Source of the DNA: Kordia algicida OT-1
Lineage (GTDB): Bacteria; Bacteroidota; Bacteroidia; Flavobacteriales; Flavobacteriaceae
Assembly: GCF_000154725.1 (NCBI RefSeq)
Contig: NZ_DS544873.1
Span: 3,051,397-3,115,396, forward strand
Reading direction: 5' to 3'
DNA: 64,000 nucleotides
The notes below the pieces were generated by a model. That model had not been told where the DNA came from. It was given only the letters and a program-made list of their open reading frames with translations, and made no database searches. Both the position numbers and the translations under genes were made by a program. Of the stretch, positions 29,605 to 38,896 are shown piece after piece. Within the stretch, counting starts at the first letter, position 1; each line of letters begins with the position of its first letter.

Positions 29605-30594
29605 ATGTTTACATTTTTTCACGGATGTGGTATTCCTCCTGTGACATTAACTTGTCCACAAGGAGGTCACGCACAGGCACAAGCACAACTTGGACCCACT
29701 GGAACACGAGGTTGTACAGTTCCTCCAAATTGTTTAATTGGACCAACAGGAACGCAAGGTTGTACACAGCCAGGTCATTGCGTAGGACCAACAGGAACGT
29801 ACGGATGCACCGTTGTAGGTCCAACGGGAACACAAGGTTGTACACAACCACAAACTATTTTACCTCCAACTCTTGCATGCATTACGGTTACTACAACTGT
29901 GGCGACAACTGGAGTACATGCGCAAGCACAAAATGTAGTGCCAAATACAATTGGATGTACGGCAATTACGCCTTGCCCAACAATACCATGTGCGCCAGCA
30001 GGAAATGCACATGCGCAAACTATTGGTATTACAGGATGGCATGGTTGCACCGTAGTAGGACCAACAGGTTATCAAGGTTGTCTACAACCAACCGGAACAC
30101 CACCAGCAACTGTATGCCCAGGAGGAAACGCACAAGCGCAAACAATTGGTGTTACAGGATGGCAAGGTTGTACGGTTGTAGGTCCAACAGGTTACCAAGG
30201 ATGTGGTCAAAATGATGCTGCACACGCACAGACATTAGGACCAACTGCCTATCCAGGTTGTCACCAACAAGAAACAATCGCAACTGTTTGTACACAAATA
30301 GGATGTGATGGCGGAGAAGCACAAGCACAAACACTTGGACACACAGCATATCAAGGATGCGGAGAGCACGGAACTGCAGCAACACTTTGCACTCAACCTA
30401 GTATGTGTGGCGGACCAACACATCTTTTAGGATGTACAGGTTACGAAGGTTGTCACCAACCACAAGGAACTGCAGCGACTGTTTGTACACAAGTAGGATG
30501 CGATGGTGGAAATGCACAAGCACAAATTCATAGTATTCCTGTAGCAAACTGTATTCCTACACGTAGCTGTACAGGAGCTTGGCCAGTATGTTAA
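29605..30594 (+). CDS. Giant repetitive lanthipeptide-type precursor candidate
   Basis: 329 aa, almost free of charged residues. About a dozen repeats of G-P-T-G-T-x-G-C-T or G-x-T-G/A-Y/W-x-G-C (for example GPTGTRGCTVP, GPTGTQGCTQP, GITGWHGCTVVGPTGYQGC, GHTAYQGCGEHGT, LLGCTGYEGC) are broken by HAQAQ-type segments (GGHAQAQAQL, GNAHAQTIG, GGEAQAQTLG, GGNAQAQI). Each repeat offers Thr and Cys three to four residues apart, the geometry of (methyl)lanthionine rings. Immediately downstream are a kinase, a lyase and a LanC cyclase. There is no conventional leader and no double-Gly motif. Alternative: a structural Cys-rich surface protein. Confidence 0.7.
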   Translation: MFTFFHGCGIPPVTLTCPQGGHAQAQAQLGPTGTRGCTVPPNCLIGPTGTQGCTQPGHCVGPTGTYGCTVVGPTGTQGCTQPQTILPPTLACITVTTTVATTGVHAQAQNVVPNTIGCTAITPCPTIPCAPAGNAHAQTIGITGWHGCTVVGPTGYQGCLQPTGTPPATVCPGGNAQAQTIGVTGWQGCTVVGPTGYQGCGQNDAAHAQTLGPTAYPGCHQQETIATVCTQIGCDGGEAQAQTLGHTAYQGCGEHGTAATLCTQPSMCGGPTHLLGCTGYEGCHQPQGTAATVCTQVGCDGGNAQAQIHSIPVANCIPTRSCTGAWPVC

Positions 30595-30636
30595 TCTTAG
30601 CTTATCTACTATAGATATAGCTATTTTTTAGTTTAG

Positions 30637-30659
30637 AGCTGCCTGTAATGCAGGCAGCT
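30637..30659 (+). promoter_or_regulatory. Hairpin between precursor and modification genes
   Basis: AGCTGCCTG / CAGGCAGCT, a perfect 9-bp stem with loop TAATG, not followed by a T run. Such hairpins after RiPP precursors often protect the precursor mRNA and lower expression of the downstream enzymes. Confidence 0.6.
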
Positions 30660-30686
30660 TCTAAAAAAACTCAAAAATTTACTTTT

Positions 30687-31766
30687 ATGCGCTTAACAAA
30701 GAAAAATATTACTCATTACCTTCTAGACAAAGGTTTTTTAGAGCCAACGTCATTCATGTCGGGAGATTACATGCTTACCCAAATTCAAAGCAGAAATTCT
30801 ATTTTTAAAATTCAACAGCAACAAGAAAAAGGATTGTTTGTTAAGCAACTCATCACACAAGATGCTACCAATAGTTACTTGATGCAGAAAGACGCTACAA
30901 GTCACTATTTAATTCATCAATCAGATTTATACAAAGAAACTGCAACACACATTCCTGATTATTACGGATACGATCCGTATCATAATATCTTAGTAACAGA
31001 ATATTTTGCAAACACCAAAAATGTCCACGAAATAACTTATAAAAACAAAAAACTATCAAAATCACTTGCAGTTAAAATGGCGCATATTTTGGCTTCTTTT
31101 CATTTTGATATTACCGAAAACATCAAGGAAAACAGCTCTTTACAATTTTTCAGCAAACAAATTCCTTGGATTTTAAATACAGGACAATTATTAAACAGCA
31201 ATCCAAAAGGAATTACCAACTCAGTCATTGCGGAAATTTACAAACATCAAGATTTAGTTAAAAAAATTGAAAAAGTAGCTTCACAATGGGAAACAACAAG
31301 CTTGATTCATGGAGATATTAAGTGGATGAATTTTATTGTAATGCCAAACAATGAAGACGTAAAATTAGTCGATTGGGAAATTGCCGATTTAGGCGATCCA
31401 TTATGGGACGTTGCAGGTGTTTTTCAATCATATTTCAGTGCGTGGGTTTTAAGCTTCAACAGTCAAAATATTCAACAGCATCAACAAATGCAAGGAACAG
31501 AATTTCTAACGATAGAAGCTATTACGTCAGTCGTAAAAGTACTTTGGGACACATATGCTTCAACACAAAAATTCACAGCTTCTCAATCAAAAGAAAAACT
31601 TATAAAAACACTTTCATATATGTCTGTAAGAATGGTACAAACTGCCTTTGAAAACAATATGGCGCAAAAACAAATCAACTCCAATTCTGTACGCATATTA
31701 CAATTTTGCAATCATATTCTAGGAAATGTAGAAGGAATCGCAAAACAATGGAATTTAATAGACTAA
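30687..31766 (+). CDS. APH-like kinase, class V LanK-type
   Basis: 359 aa from the ATG at 30687; an upstream in-frame ATG lies inside the hairpin. The aminoglycoside-phosphotransferase fold shows a nucleotide-binding lysine region (GLFVKQLI), the catalytic loop LIHGDIKWMNFIV and the metal-binding VDWEIADLGDPLWDVAGVF. In class V lanthipeptide pathways such a kinase phosphorylates Ser/Thr of the precursor and acts with a HopA1-like lyase; exactly that gene follows 4 nt later. Confidence 0.85.
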   Translation: MRLTKKNITHYLLDKGFLEPTSFMSGDYMLTQIQSRNSIFKIQQQQEKGLFVKQLITQDATNSYLMQKDATSHYLIHQSDLYKETATHIPDYYGYDPYHNILVTEYFANTKNVHEITYKNKKLSKSLAVKMAHILASFHFDITENIKENSSLQFFSKQIPWILNTGQLLNSNPKGITNSVIAEIYKHQDLVKKIEKVASQWETTSLIHGDIKWMNFIVMPNNEDVKLVDWEIADLGDPLWDVAGVFQSYFSAWVLSFNSQNIQQHQQMQGTEFLTIEAITSVVKVLWDTYASTQKFTASQSKEKLIKTLSYMSVRMVQTAFENNMAQKQINSNSVRILQFCNHILGNVEGIAKQWNLID

Positions 31767-31770
31767 GAAG

Positions 31771-32826
31771 ATGAAAGACAACATATACAAACAACAAATA
31801 ATTCAAATTACGGACGCAATTGAGATCACTTCGCTTAGCACGTATAAAGTGAATGGAGAAGAAGAATATGTGCAAAACCAAATGCCTTATCAAACTTTTG
31901 CAGAAGATTTTAAATCGTTTGGAAGCAACACAACAGTCGATTCGCAACAACAACGCAACAATCTAATCAATGCGCTCACTAATACGATTTACGCTAAATT
32001 TTATTGTGGAATCAAAAATGGCGATCACACTTCAAAAATTCCACCAAAAGCAGAAAGAGAAGCGTTTATGGAACAACTTTCACAAGCAAATACTTCTGAG
32101 AACGGACTAGATTATCACTGGAATATTTACAATATAGATGCTTCTACAGGAAATGCTTTCATCCAAAAAAATGAAGAATTACGTTGGTTGCAACCTAACG
32201 GATATCAATTTGTAAATCCGCAACAAAAACAAGCTGCTATCAACACAAAAGTAAACCTAACACGCCAAAAAGAAAACAGAAACCTTCAGCCTGTATTCTA
32301 TCATGTTTTCAGCAACGAGATGTTTCCGCAAGAAGCAGAAATTGGACGTTTTTACTGGAATGTTTCTCCAGAAGGCGCGCCAAAACTCATTAATTTACTC
32401 ACAATTACACTGAACGAATACAAAATTCCGTTTCAATTCAAATGCTTAAATCATCCTGAATTATACGTTCGTTCTGATTCTGCAGTTTTATACGTTAGCA
32501 AAAAACACGTACAACTTGTTGCCATCATTTTAAATAATGTCATTCCAAATTTAGAACCGTATCTTGTAGATGAAATTCCGATGTTTACCAAACAACTTTT
32601 CAAAGGTGTTGGATACGCGGAAGATCCTGGGAAAGGGCAAAGTTTTGGAATGAGCAGATCAGCAACTATTGCAGAAGCATTAGTAGATGCATTTCAACAA
32701 GAAAAAAACAAAAAGCAAACACTCGACAATGTCATCAATTTCTTATCGAGAAAAGGAATGACACTCAACCGCTTGCACCTCAACAAACACACATCACTAA
32801 CGCCAACGTTCCCAACTTATGAATAA
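31771..32826 (+). CDS. HopA1-like lyase, class V LanY-type
   Basis: 351 aa. The C-terminal half matches the HopA1 effector-type domain: RFYWNVSPEGAPKLINLLT, FQFKCLNHPELYVRSDSAVLYV, and GVGYAEDPGKGQSFGMSRSATIAEALVDAF. In class V lanthipeptide systems this family removes phosphate to give dehydroamino acids. It overlaps the LanC gene by 8 nt. It has no secretion signal, so it is not a type III effector here. Confidence 0.85.
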   Translation: MKDNIYKQQIIQITDAIEITSLSTYKVNGEEEYVQNQMPYQTFAEDFKSFGSNTTVDSQQQRNNLINALTNTIYAKFYCGIKNGDHTSKIPPKAEREAFMEQLSQANTSENGLDYHWNIYNIDASTGNAFIQKNEELRWLQPNGYQFVNPQQKQAAINTKVNLTRQKENRNLQPVFYHVFSNEMFPQEAEIGRFYWNVSPEGAPKLINLLTITLNEYKIPFQFKCLNHPELYVRSDSAVLYVSKKHVQLVAIILNNVIPNLEPYLVDEIPMFTKQLFKGVGYAEDPGKGQSFGMSRSATIAEALVDAFQQEKNKKQTLDNVINFLSRKGMTLNRLHLNKHTSLTPTFPTYE

Positions 32827-34081
32827 TATAGCAACCACTCAAAAAACAGACGTACACATGTATGTAAAAACAGCTCACAACATTGGTAAATACTTAGCAA
32901 AAGAAGCACTTTGGTATAAAGATATGTGTAACTGGACAGGTCATGAAGTGTCTGTTTTTGATGAAAAATACCAAACCGTTGTAAAAGCGTGCAGCATTGA
33001 TTTGTACAGTGGACTTACGGGAATTGCCTTGTTCTTAACAGAATTATATACCAAAACTCAAGATCCGATCATTTTACATACGCTCAATGGTGCTCTAAAC
33101 ACTATTAATTTCAATCTTAAAAATGATAAACTAAATAATTTTGGATATTACTCTGGAAAAATTGGCGCTGGATATACCTTGTGGCGCATTGGAAAAAAAC
33201 TAGCAAACGAAGAAATTGCCGCAACAGGATTGAGGTATGTGAAATCTGTAAAAGATGAAGAAATTGCCGATTATGAAGTGGATATCATTTCTGGCGCTGC
33301 TGGATCGATCTCAGTATTGCTAAAACTTTACTACGCAGAACAAGATGAAGAATACTTAGCAATTGCGGAGAAATGTGGTGAATTCCTCCTTAAAAAAGCC
33401 ATGAAAAATGGAAACACGTATTCTTGGATGACAGTTGATGCTTCTAATGCTCTTACAGGCTACTCGCACGGAGCTTCAGGAATTGCTTCTGCCTTAATGG
33501 AAATGTATGCGACAACTAAAAAAGAGGAATATTGGCATGCAGCTATGGGCGGATACAACTATGAAAAACAATGGTATAACGAACAAGCACAAAACTGGCC
33601 AGATTTACGTCAGTACGAAGGTAAAAAACCGCTAAACTACGGAACCATGTGGTGTCACGGTGCGCCCGGAATTGCCATTGCACAACTAAAAGCGTATGAA
33701 ATGACGAAGCATGATTATTTTTTGCATGAAGCGAAAGTTGCCTTAGAAACCACAAAACGAAGCGTCATTCAAGAAACGCAAATCAACTCAAAAGCAAACT
33801 TTTCACTCTGTCATGGTTTGGCAGGAAATGCAGACATTTTATTATATGCGAGTCAACTCCTAGAAAATCCTGAATATGTGCAAATTGCACGAAATGCAGC
33901 TAACTTAGGAATTTCACAATACGATGCTACAGGAGTTATTTTTCCAAGTGGAGTAAATGATCCTAGCGGATTGACTATTGGGCAACAAGAAAACCCTGGA
34001 CTCATGCTAGGGATGTCGGGAACAGGAATGTTTTACTTGCGTTTGGCAGATATCATGATTCCTTCGGCGTTGGTTCCTTAG
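32819..34081 (+). CDS. LanC-like cyclase
   Basis: 420 aa, (alpha/alpha)6-barrel repeat pattern (DLYSGLTGIALFLTELY, SGAAGSISVLLKLY, GYSHGASGIASALMEMY). Zinc ligands are C279 (MWCHGAPGI) and C331-H332 (LCHGLAGN), complete. It would add Cys thiols to dehydrated Ser/Thr, forming lanthionine bridges. Last gene of the locus, followed by a strong terminator. No dehydratase domain is fused, consistent with separate kinase and lyase proteins upstream. Confidence 0.9.
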   Translation: MNNIATTQKTDVHMYVKTAHNIGKYLAKEALWYKDMCNWTGHEVSVFDEKYQTVVKACSIDLYSGLTGIALFLTELYTKTQDPIILHTLNGALNTINFNLKNDKLNNFGYYSGKIGAGYTLWRIGKKLANEEIAATGLRYVKSVKDEEIADYEVDIISGAAGSISVLLKLYYAEQDEEYLAIAEKCGEFLLKKAMKNGNTYSWMTVDASNALTGYSHGASGIASALMEMYATTKKEEYWHAAMGGYNYEKQWYNEQAQNWPDLRQYEGKKPLNYGTMWCHGAPGIAIAQLKAYEMTKHDYFLHEAKVALETTKRSVIQETQINSKANFSLCHGLAGNADILLYASQLLENPEYVQIARNAANLGISQYDATGVIFPSGVNDPSGLTIGQQENPGLMLGMSGTGMFYLRLADIMIPSALVP

Positions 34082-34106
34082 GAATTCGTATTCGAAAATG
34101 ATACCA

Positions 34107-34146
34107 AGCTCAATTTCTAACCAAAAGAAATTGAGCTTTTCTTTTT
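34107..34146 (+). terminator. Intrinsic terminator of lanthipeptide operon
   Basis: AAGCTCAATTTCT / AGAAATTGAGCTT stem with T-rich tail. Confidence 0.9.
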
Positions 34147-34197
34147 TATTCCTACAAACAAAACTTCATAACAAGGGTTATTTTCCCTTTTATTAAT

Positions 34198-34365
34198 ATG
34201 GTATTTCCTAATGAATTCGTTTGCAAAAATAGGTATTTTTACAGCTATAAAATTCGAAAAGAAATGCGTGTAATCTTGAATAGAGGTTGTAGTCATTCAT
34301 AGATAATTAGAGAGCTGCATTTCTTGAATTTAGAAAAATCCTGAGACTGACACTCAGGATTTTTA
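34198..34365 (+). other. Intergenic stretch: possible short transcript with terminator
   Basis: A 34-codon ORF (34198-34302, MVFPNEFVCKNRYF...) precedes a good int rinsic terminator AAATCCTGAG/CTCAGGATTT (34335-34363). The rest up to 34598 shows no gene. Confidence 0.35.
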
Positions 34366-34598
34366 CTTCAATAAAACTCACTTTTGAAAAGTTTGAAAAA
34401 CACAGTCAAAAGTGTAAGTTGAATTGATCCCTTTGTAGAACGGGATCTCATACTTTAAGCATTTCATTTGCTACAATACTAAGTCGTTTTTATTTTTTCT
34501 TCAATTTATATGTAAAGTTTCTAAAAAAATATCGTCTCAATGTAGACTGTTTGATTTTGCGTATTTTAGCAAATCTCAAATAAAAACACGAACAAAAC

Positions 34599-34934
34599 AT
34601 GGATAAATCATATTACAACCCAAGAGACTTAAAAAAATTCGGATCTATCACAGAATGGAGTGAAGAACTTGGAAACAAATTTTTTGAATACTACGGAAAA
34701 GTCTTTGAAGAAGGCGCACTAACTCCTCGCGAAAAATCATTAATTGCTTTGGCTGTTGCGCATACCGAACAATGTCCATATTGTATTGATGCATATTCAC
34801 AAGATGGTTTGCAACGCGGAATCACAAAAGAAGAAATGATGGAAGCCATTCATGTTGGTGCAGCTATAAAAAGTGGCGCAACGCTTGTTCATGGTGTACA
34901 AATGATGAACAAGGTTAATAAATTGGAAATGTGA
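34599..34934 (+). CDS. AhpD-like carboxymuconolactone decarboxylase family protein, arsenosugar-associated
   Basis: 111 aa. The alkylhydroperoxidase core has E-Q-C-P-Y-C-I-D-A-Y with the redox CxxC pair and a following helix with LVHGVQMM. Members of this type accompany arsS and arsM in arsenosugar loci, where their role is thought to be redox-related. It lies 200 nt upstream of the radical SAM gene. Confidence 0.85.
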   Translation: MDKSYYNPRDLKKFGSITEWSEELGNKFFEYYGKVFEEGALTPREKSLIALAVAHTEQCPYCIDAYSQDGLQRGITKEEMMEAIHVGAAIKSGATLVHGVQMMNKVNKLEM

Positions 34935-35136
34935 GCAGGCTGTTAATTTTGCGCTGCAAAATCATACAGATCGCTCATCCGATGGAGATCGGGATCTCAT
35001 CAATTGAAATCTAAAAGCAATTAGGTTTCGTATATATATGAAACAAATGGTGATAAATACAAATTAGTTCAACAGTAATTTTGAGGATTTTTTTTAGAAT
35101 CTCAAAATTTAGCTTCACCAAAACAAAAACGAATCA

Positions 35137-36192
35137 ATGGCGACAAAGTCCCTACAAAAAAGAGAAAGTGAATTAGCAAGTACACAACGACAAGTAGAAA
35201 TTCTGTCTAACGGAATCTTTCAAAGTGGTGAATTACCAACGTTTGCAAACAAAATAAAAGAAACAAATCAGTTTCCCCTAAAACCTAAAAAAGTTGAAAT
35301 TTTACAAATCAACGTTGGGTACATGTGTAATCAAGTATGTTCACATTGTCATGTAGATGCAGGTCCAGATCGAAAAGAAATCATGACACGCGAAACCATG
35401 CAACAATGTTTGGATGTTATTGAAAAAACAGGCGCACATACACTCGATTTAACAGGTGGCGCTCCAGAAATGAATCCGCACTTTCGTTGGTTTGTAGAAG
35501 AAGCTTCCAAAATTGGTGTAAAAGATTTCATTGTACGATCAAACTTAACGATCATTCGTGCTAACAAAAAATACTACGACTTACCTGAATTCTTTAAAAA
35601 ACACAACGTACATGTTGTTTCCTCAATGCCACATTGGACGCGTGGAAAGACAGATAAACAACGTGGTGATGGAGTTTTTGACAAATCTATCAAAGCATTG
35701 CAAGAACTCAATGCGGTTGGGTACGGAATGCCAGATAGCGACTTACGATTAGACTTGGTGTACAATCCTTCTGGAGCATTTTTACCAGGCGATCAAGCAG
35801 CAATGGAAAAAGACTTCAAAAAAGCATTGTTGGAGGATTTCAACATTCAATTTCACAACTTATTTGCCATTACAAACTTGCCAATAAGTCGTTTCTTGGA
35901 TTACTTAATTGCTTCCGAAAACTATGAAGATTATATGTATTCGTTGGTAGAAGCATTCAATCCTGGCGCCGTTGCCAATGTCATGTGTACCAATACCATT
36001 TCTGTTAGTTGGGATGGTTGGTTATATGATTGCGATTTCAATCAAATGCTCGATTTAAAAGTGGCAAGCAAAGTAAAACACATCTCAGAATACAACGAAG
36101 AACTATTAAACAACAGAAACATCATCATTTCACAACACTGTTACGGTTGCACGGCTGGCGCAGGAAGTAGTTGCCAAGGAACGGTTGCCTAG
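35137..36192 (+). CDS. arsS: Arsenosugar biosynthesis radical SAM protein ArsS
   Basis: 351 aa. The radical SAM cluster motif is C64-x3-C68-x2-C71 (YMCNQVCSHCHVDAGPD). The C-terminal extension has VMCTNTISVSWDGWLYDCDFNQML and ends CYGCTAGAGSSCQG, extra cysteines typical of ArsS. ArsS is thought to transfer the deoxyadenosyl group to methylated arsenic, giving the ribose backbone of arsenosugars. ArsM, a nucleoside phosphorylase and a glycosyltransferase follow. Confidence 0.92.
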   Translation: MATKSLQKRESELASTQRQVEILSNGIFQSGELPTFANKIKETNQFPLKPKKVEILQINVGYMCNQVCSHCHVDAGPDRKEIMTRETMQQCLDVIEKTGAHTLDLTGGAPEMNPHFRWFVEEASKIGVKDFIVRSNLTIIRANKKYYDLPEFFKKHNVHVVSSMPHWTRGKTDKQRGDGVFDKSIKALQELNAVGYGMPDSDLRLDLVYNPSGAFLPGDQAAMEKDFKKALLEDFNIQFHNLFAITNLPISRFLDYLIASENYEDYMYSLVEAFNPGAVANVMCTNTISVSWDGWLYDCDFNQMLDLKVASKVKHISEYNEELLNNRNIIISQHCYGCTAGAGSSCQGTVA

Positions 36193-36326
36193 TTAAAAAA
36201 TTCAAGATTCAAGGTTTAAAGTTCAAGGTTTGAGGTTATGTATGATTGCAAAGACGATCTTAAAAAGTAACGAATAATTATCAAAAAAAGATACTGATTT
36301 AAGCAAATATCAAATAAGAACTAAAA

Positions 36327-36848
36327 ATGAAGTATATTTTTTACATAATAACTCTTTTCACTTTCGCTTTCGCGAACGGACAAACGGCACTCGACAGTCT
36401 GTTGCAAAAAGAAAACAAAGCTTCCATTCCTTACATTACAGTTTCAGAATTGACTCAAAAAGAAAATGTATTATTGCTAGATAGTCGCGAAAAAATAGAA
36501 TACGAAACCAGTCATATTGAAAACGCCGTTTGTGTTGGTTATGACAAATTCAAACTGAAAAAACTCAAAAAAATTCTTCCAAAAGATAAAAATGAACCTA
36601 TTGTTGTGTATTGTTCGTTGGGAATTCGCTCAGAAGATGTCGCTGAAAAACTCAAAAAAGCAGGTTACACCAATGTATACAATCTCTATGGTGGAATTTT
36701 TGAATGGAAAAACAACGACAATCCTGTAGTAGACAACAAAGGAAACGTTACCGAAAATGTGCACACCTTCAATGAAGATTGGAGCATTTGGCTCAAAAAA
36801 GGCGTGAAAATCTACCAAAAGGAAACATCTAAAAAAGACAAACAATAA
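36327..36848 (+). CDS. Periplasmic rhodanese-like protein
   Basis: 173 aa. Signal peptide (YIFYIITLFTFAFANGQ, cleavage near residue 20). The rhodanese domain has LLDSREKIEYETSHIENAV and the active-site loop VVYCSLGIRSEDVAEKL with the catalytic cysteine. Co-oriented and 3 nt before the glycosyltransferase. Its link to arsenosugars is by position only. Confidence 0.85.
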   Translation: MKYIFYIITLFTFAFANGQTALDSLLQKENKASIPYITVSELTQKENVLLLDSREKIEYETSHIENAVCVGYDKFKLKKLKKILPKDKNEPIVVYCSLGIRSEDVAEKLKKAGYTNVYNLYGGIFEWKNNDNPVVDNKGNVTENVHTFNEDWSIWLKKGVKIYQKETSKKDKQ

Positions 36849-36851
36849 AAC

Positions 36852-37460
36852 ATGCGCAACTCTGCAACGCTTCTCATGACGTTTACACGAAATCCTGAAT
36901 TGGGTAAAGTAAAAACACGTTTGGCTAAAGGTATTGGCGAAAAAGCGGCTTTAGAAGTATACATTAAGCTTTTAGAACACACAGAAAACGTGCTTCAAAA
37001 AATAAATACCGACAAATGTATATGGTATTCGGTTTCTGTTCGACAGAACGACATATGGCCCGATGATTCCTATCAGAAGAAGGCTCAATTCGGAAACGAT
37101 CTAGGAGAGCGAATGCAACATGCGTTTGAAGATGCCTTTCAACATAACTACGAAAAAGTAATTATTATTGGAAGCGATTTATACGATTTGCAACCCAAAC
37201 ATATTGAAGAAGCAATTGCGGCTTTAGACACAAATGACATCGTAATTGGTCCGGCGCAAGATGGCGGATACTATCTTTTAGGAATGAAAAAGCTACACAA
37301 AAAAGCTTTTTTACAAAAAAAATGGGGAACTGAAACGGTATTAGCAGACACCTTGAAAGATTTGGACAATCAAAACATTCATCTATTAGAAACGTTGAAC
37401 GATATAGATTATGTAGAAGATTTACTACCTTACGAAATATTTAAAAAATACAGATCATAA
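36852..37460 (+). CDS. TIGR04282-type (DUF2064) arsenosugar glycosyltransferase
   Basis: 202 aa. N-terminal MTFTRNPELGKVKTRLAKGIG is the nucleotide-sugar binding start, then GNDLGERMQHAF, IIGSDLYDLQ and GPAQDGGYYLLGM. The family is found in arsenosugar clusters and is predicted to add glycerol- or sugar-type aglycones. 8 nt before the phosphorylase gene. Confidence 0.88.
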   Translation: MRNSATLLMTFTRNPELGKVKTRLAKGIGEKAALEVYIKLLEHTENVLQKINTDKCIWYSVSVRQNDIWPDDSYQKKAQFGNDLGERMQHAFEDAFQHNYEKVIIIGSDLYDLQPKHIEEAIAALDTNDIVIGPAQDGGYYLLGMKKLHKKAFLQKKWGTETVLADTLKDLDNQNIHLLETLNDIDYVEDLLPYEIFKKYRS

Positions 37461-37468
37461 TTACATTT

Positions 37469-38281
37469 ATGCAAAAACACATTACAGAAACAACCGAATA
37501 TTTAATAAGCAAAGGATTTGACAAACCAGAAATTGGAATCGTTCTCGGAACTGGTTTAGGAAAACTTATTGATGACATAGAAATCACCGCAGAAGCACAC
37601 TATAACAACATTCCGTACTTTCCATTGGCAACGGTAGAATTCCACACAGGAAAACTCATTTTTGGAACCTTAGCAGGAAAAAAAGTAGTTGTCATGCAAG
37701 GTCGTTTTCATCTATATGAAGGCTACGATTTTGTGGATATTACCTATCCAATTCGTATCATGCACCAACTAGGAATTCAAAAACTATTGGTGTCAAATGC
37801 TGCTGGAGCCATCAATCTCGATTATAAAAAAGGCGACATTATGATTATTGACGATCACATCAATTTACAAGGTGGTTCGCCATTAGCGTTCAAAGGTGTA
37901 AGTCAATTTGGAGAACGTTTTGCTGACATGAGTGCGCCGTATGACGCAAACATGATTGCAACGATTGAAAAAATTGCCGCAGATCACAATATTGACATTC
38001 AAAAAGGTGTCTATGCAAGTGTTGTTGGTCCGCAACTAGAAACACGTGCCGAATACCGAATGCTCAAAATAATTGGTGCCGATGCCGTCGGAATGAGTAC
38101 TGTTCCTGAAGTCATTGTTGCAAATCATTTAAGCTTACCATGCTTGGCAGTTTCTGTCCTTACGGATGAATGCGATCCTGATAACTTAGCGCCAGTAGAC
38201 ATTGAAGACATCATTGCCGTAGCAGGAAAAGCGGAGCCAAAAATGATTACATTGTTTAGTGAATTGATTAAAACGTTGTAA
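37469..38281 (+). CDS. Purine nucleoside phosphorylase
   Basis: 270 aa, full length for the trimeric PNP family. Phosphate-binding GTGLGKL near residue 28, RFHLYEGYDF, VSNAAGAINLDYKKGDIMIIDDHINL and the E-(x)-M region GPQLETRAEYRMLK...GADAVGMSTVPEVIVA. In the arsenosugar context it would remove adenine from the 5'-arsinoyl-deoxyadenosine intermediate. Confidence 0.92.
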   Translation: MQKHITETTEYLISKGFDKPEIGIVLGTGLGKLIDDIEITAEAHYNNIPYFPLATVEFHTGKLIFGTLAGKKVVVMQGRFHLYEGYDFVDITYPIRIMHQLGIQKLLVSNAAGAINLDYKKGDIMIIDDHINLQGGSPLAFKGVSQFGERFADMSAPYDANMIATIEKIAADHNIDIQKGVYASVVGPQLETRAEYRMLKIIGADAVGMSTVPEVIVANHLSLPCLAVSVLTDECDPDNLAPVDIEDIIAVAGKAEPKMITLFSELIKTL

Positions 38282-38394
38282 ATAGTTGTGAGGTTTTAGT
38301 ATTGAGAAGTGAGATTTTAGTATTGATAATTGAGAAGTAAAAAAAGTGTGGTCTGAGGCTCTCGTAGACCAAATCCACAAAAAATAAAAAACAC

Positions 38395-38814
38395 ATGAAC
38401 CAAAAAATCGCATTACTCACCGCCAGACTATTACTAGGTTTTATCTTTTTCTTTCAAGGATTTGGTAAAATCTTCAAATTTGGTGTAGACAATGTATATC
38501 AAAACCTTTTTGCGATAACTTACAAAGGTGTTTTACCCGATTTTCTATTGCTTGCAACTGCATATTACACATCATATGTAGAGTTCTTGGGCGGTTTGTT
38601 GTTAATAATTGGACTAAAACGCGACTACACATTGTATGCTTTGGCATCTGTGTTAATAATTGTGACTTTTGGGCATGGTTTGGTAGAACCTATTTGGGAT
38701 TTATCACATGTAATGTACAGAGCCATTTTATTGCTAACATTACTCCTATTACCAAAGGAATGGGATCATTATAGAGTAGATACATTATTGAAGAACAAAC
38801 ACAATGTATCATAA
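38395..38814 (+). CDS. DoxX family membrane protein
   Basis: 139 aa, four transmembrane segments (LTARLLLGFIFFFQGFGKIF, a TSYVEFLGGLLLIIGL segment, YALASVLIIVTFGHGL, AILLLTLLLLP). DoxX-like proteins often sit in redox or arsenic gene clusters. Function here is unknown; a quinol-linked or export-associated role is a guess. Confidence 0.8.
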   Translation: MNQKIALLTARLLLGFIFFFQGFGKIFKFGVDNVYQNLFAITYKGVLPDFLLLATAYYTSYVEFLGGLLLIIGLKRDYTLYALASVLIIVTFGHGLVEPIWDLSHVMYRAILLLTLLLLPKEWDHYRVDTLLKNKHNVS

Positions 38815-38896
38815 AAAACGAAATACAAGAAGCGAGTTGTAAGTTGAAAACAGCGAAACACGAACAACGAACAACAAAAAACGAATAACAAAACAT

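Noticed and set aside
29502-30215. 237-aa + strand ORF overlapping the precursor in another frame
   Set aside because: Extreme Thr/Asn/Arg bias from the same repeats; the frame 29605-30594 has a proper start after an AT-rich gap and ends before the hairpin.
29609-30423. Several antisense and alternative-frame ORFs over the repetitive precursor
   Set aside because: Repeats keep several frames open; composition (Trp/Cys-poor or Leu/Val-biased mirror of the repeats) and lack of start signals mark them as shadows.
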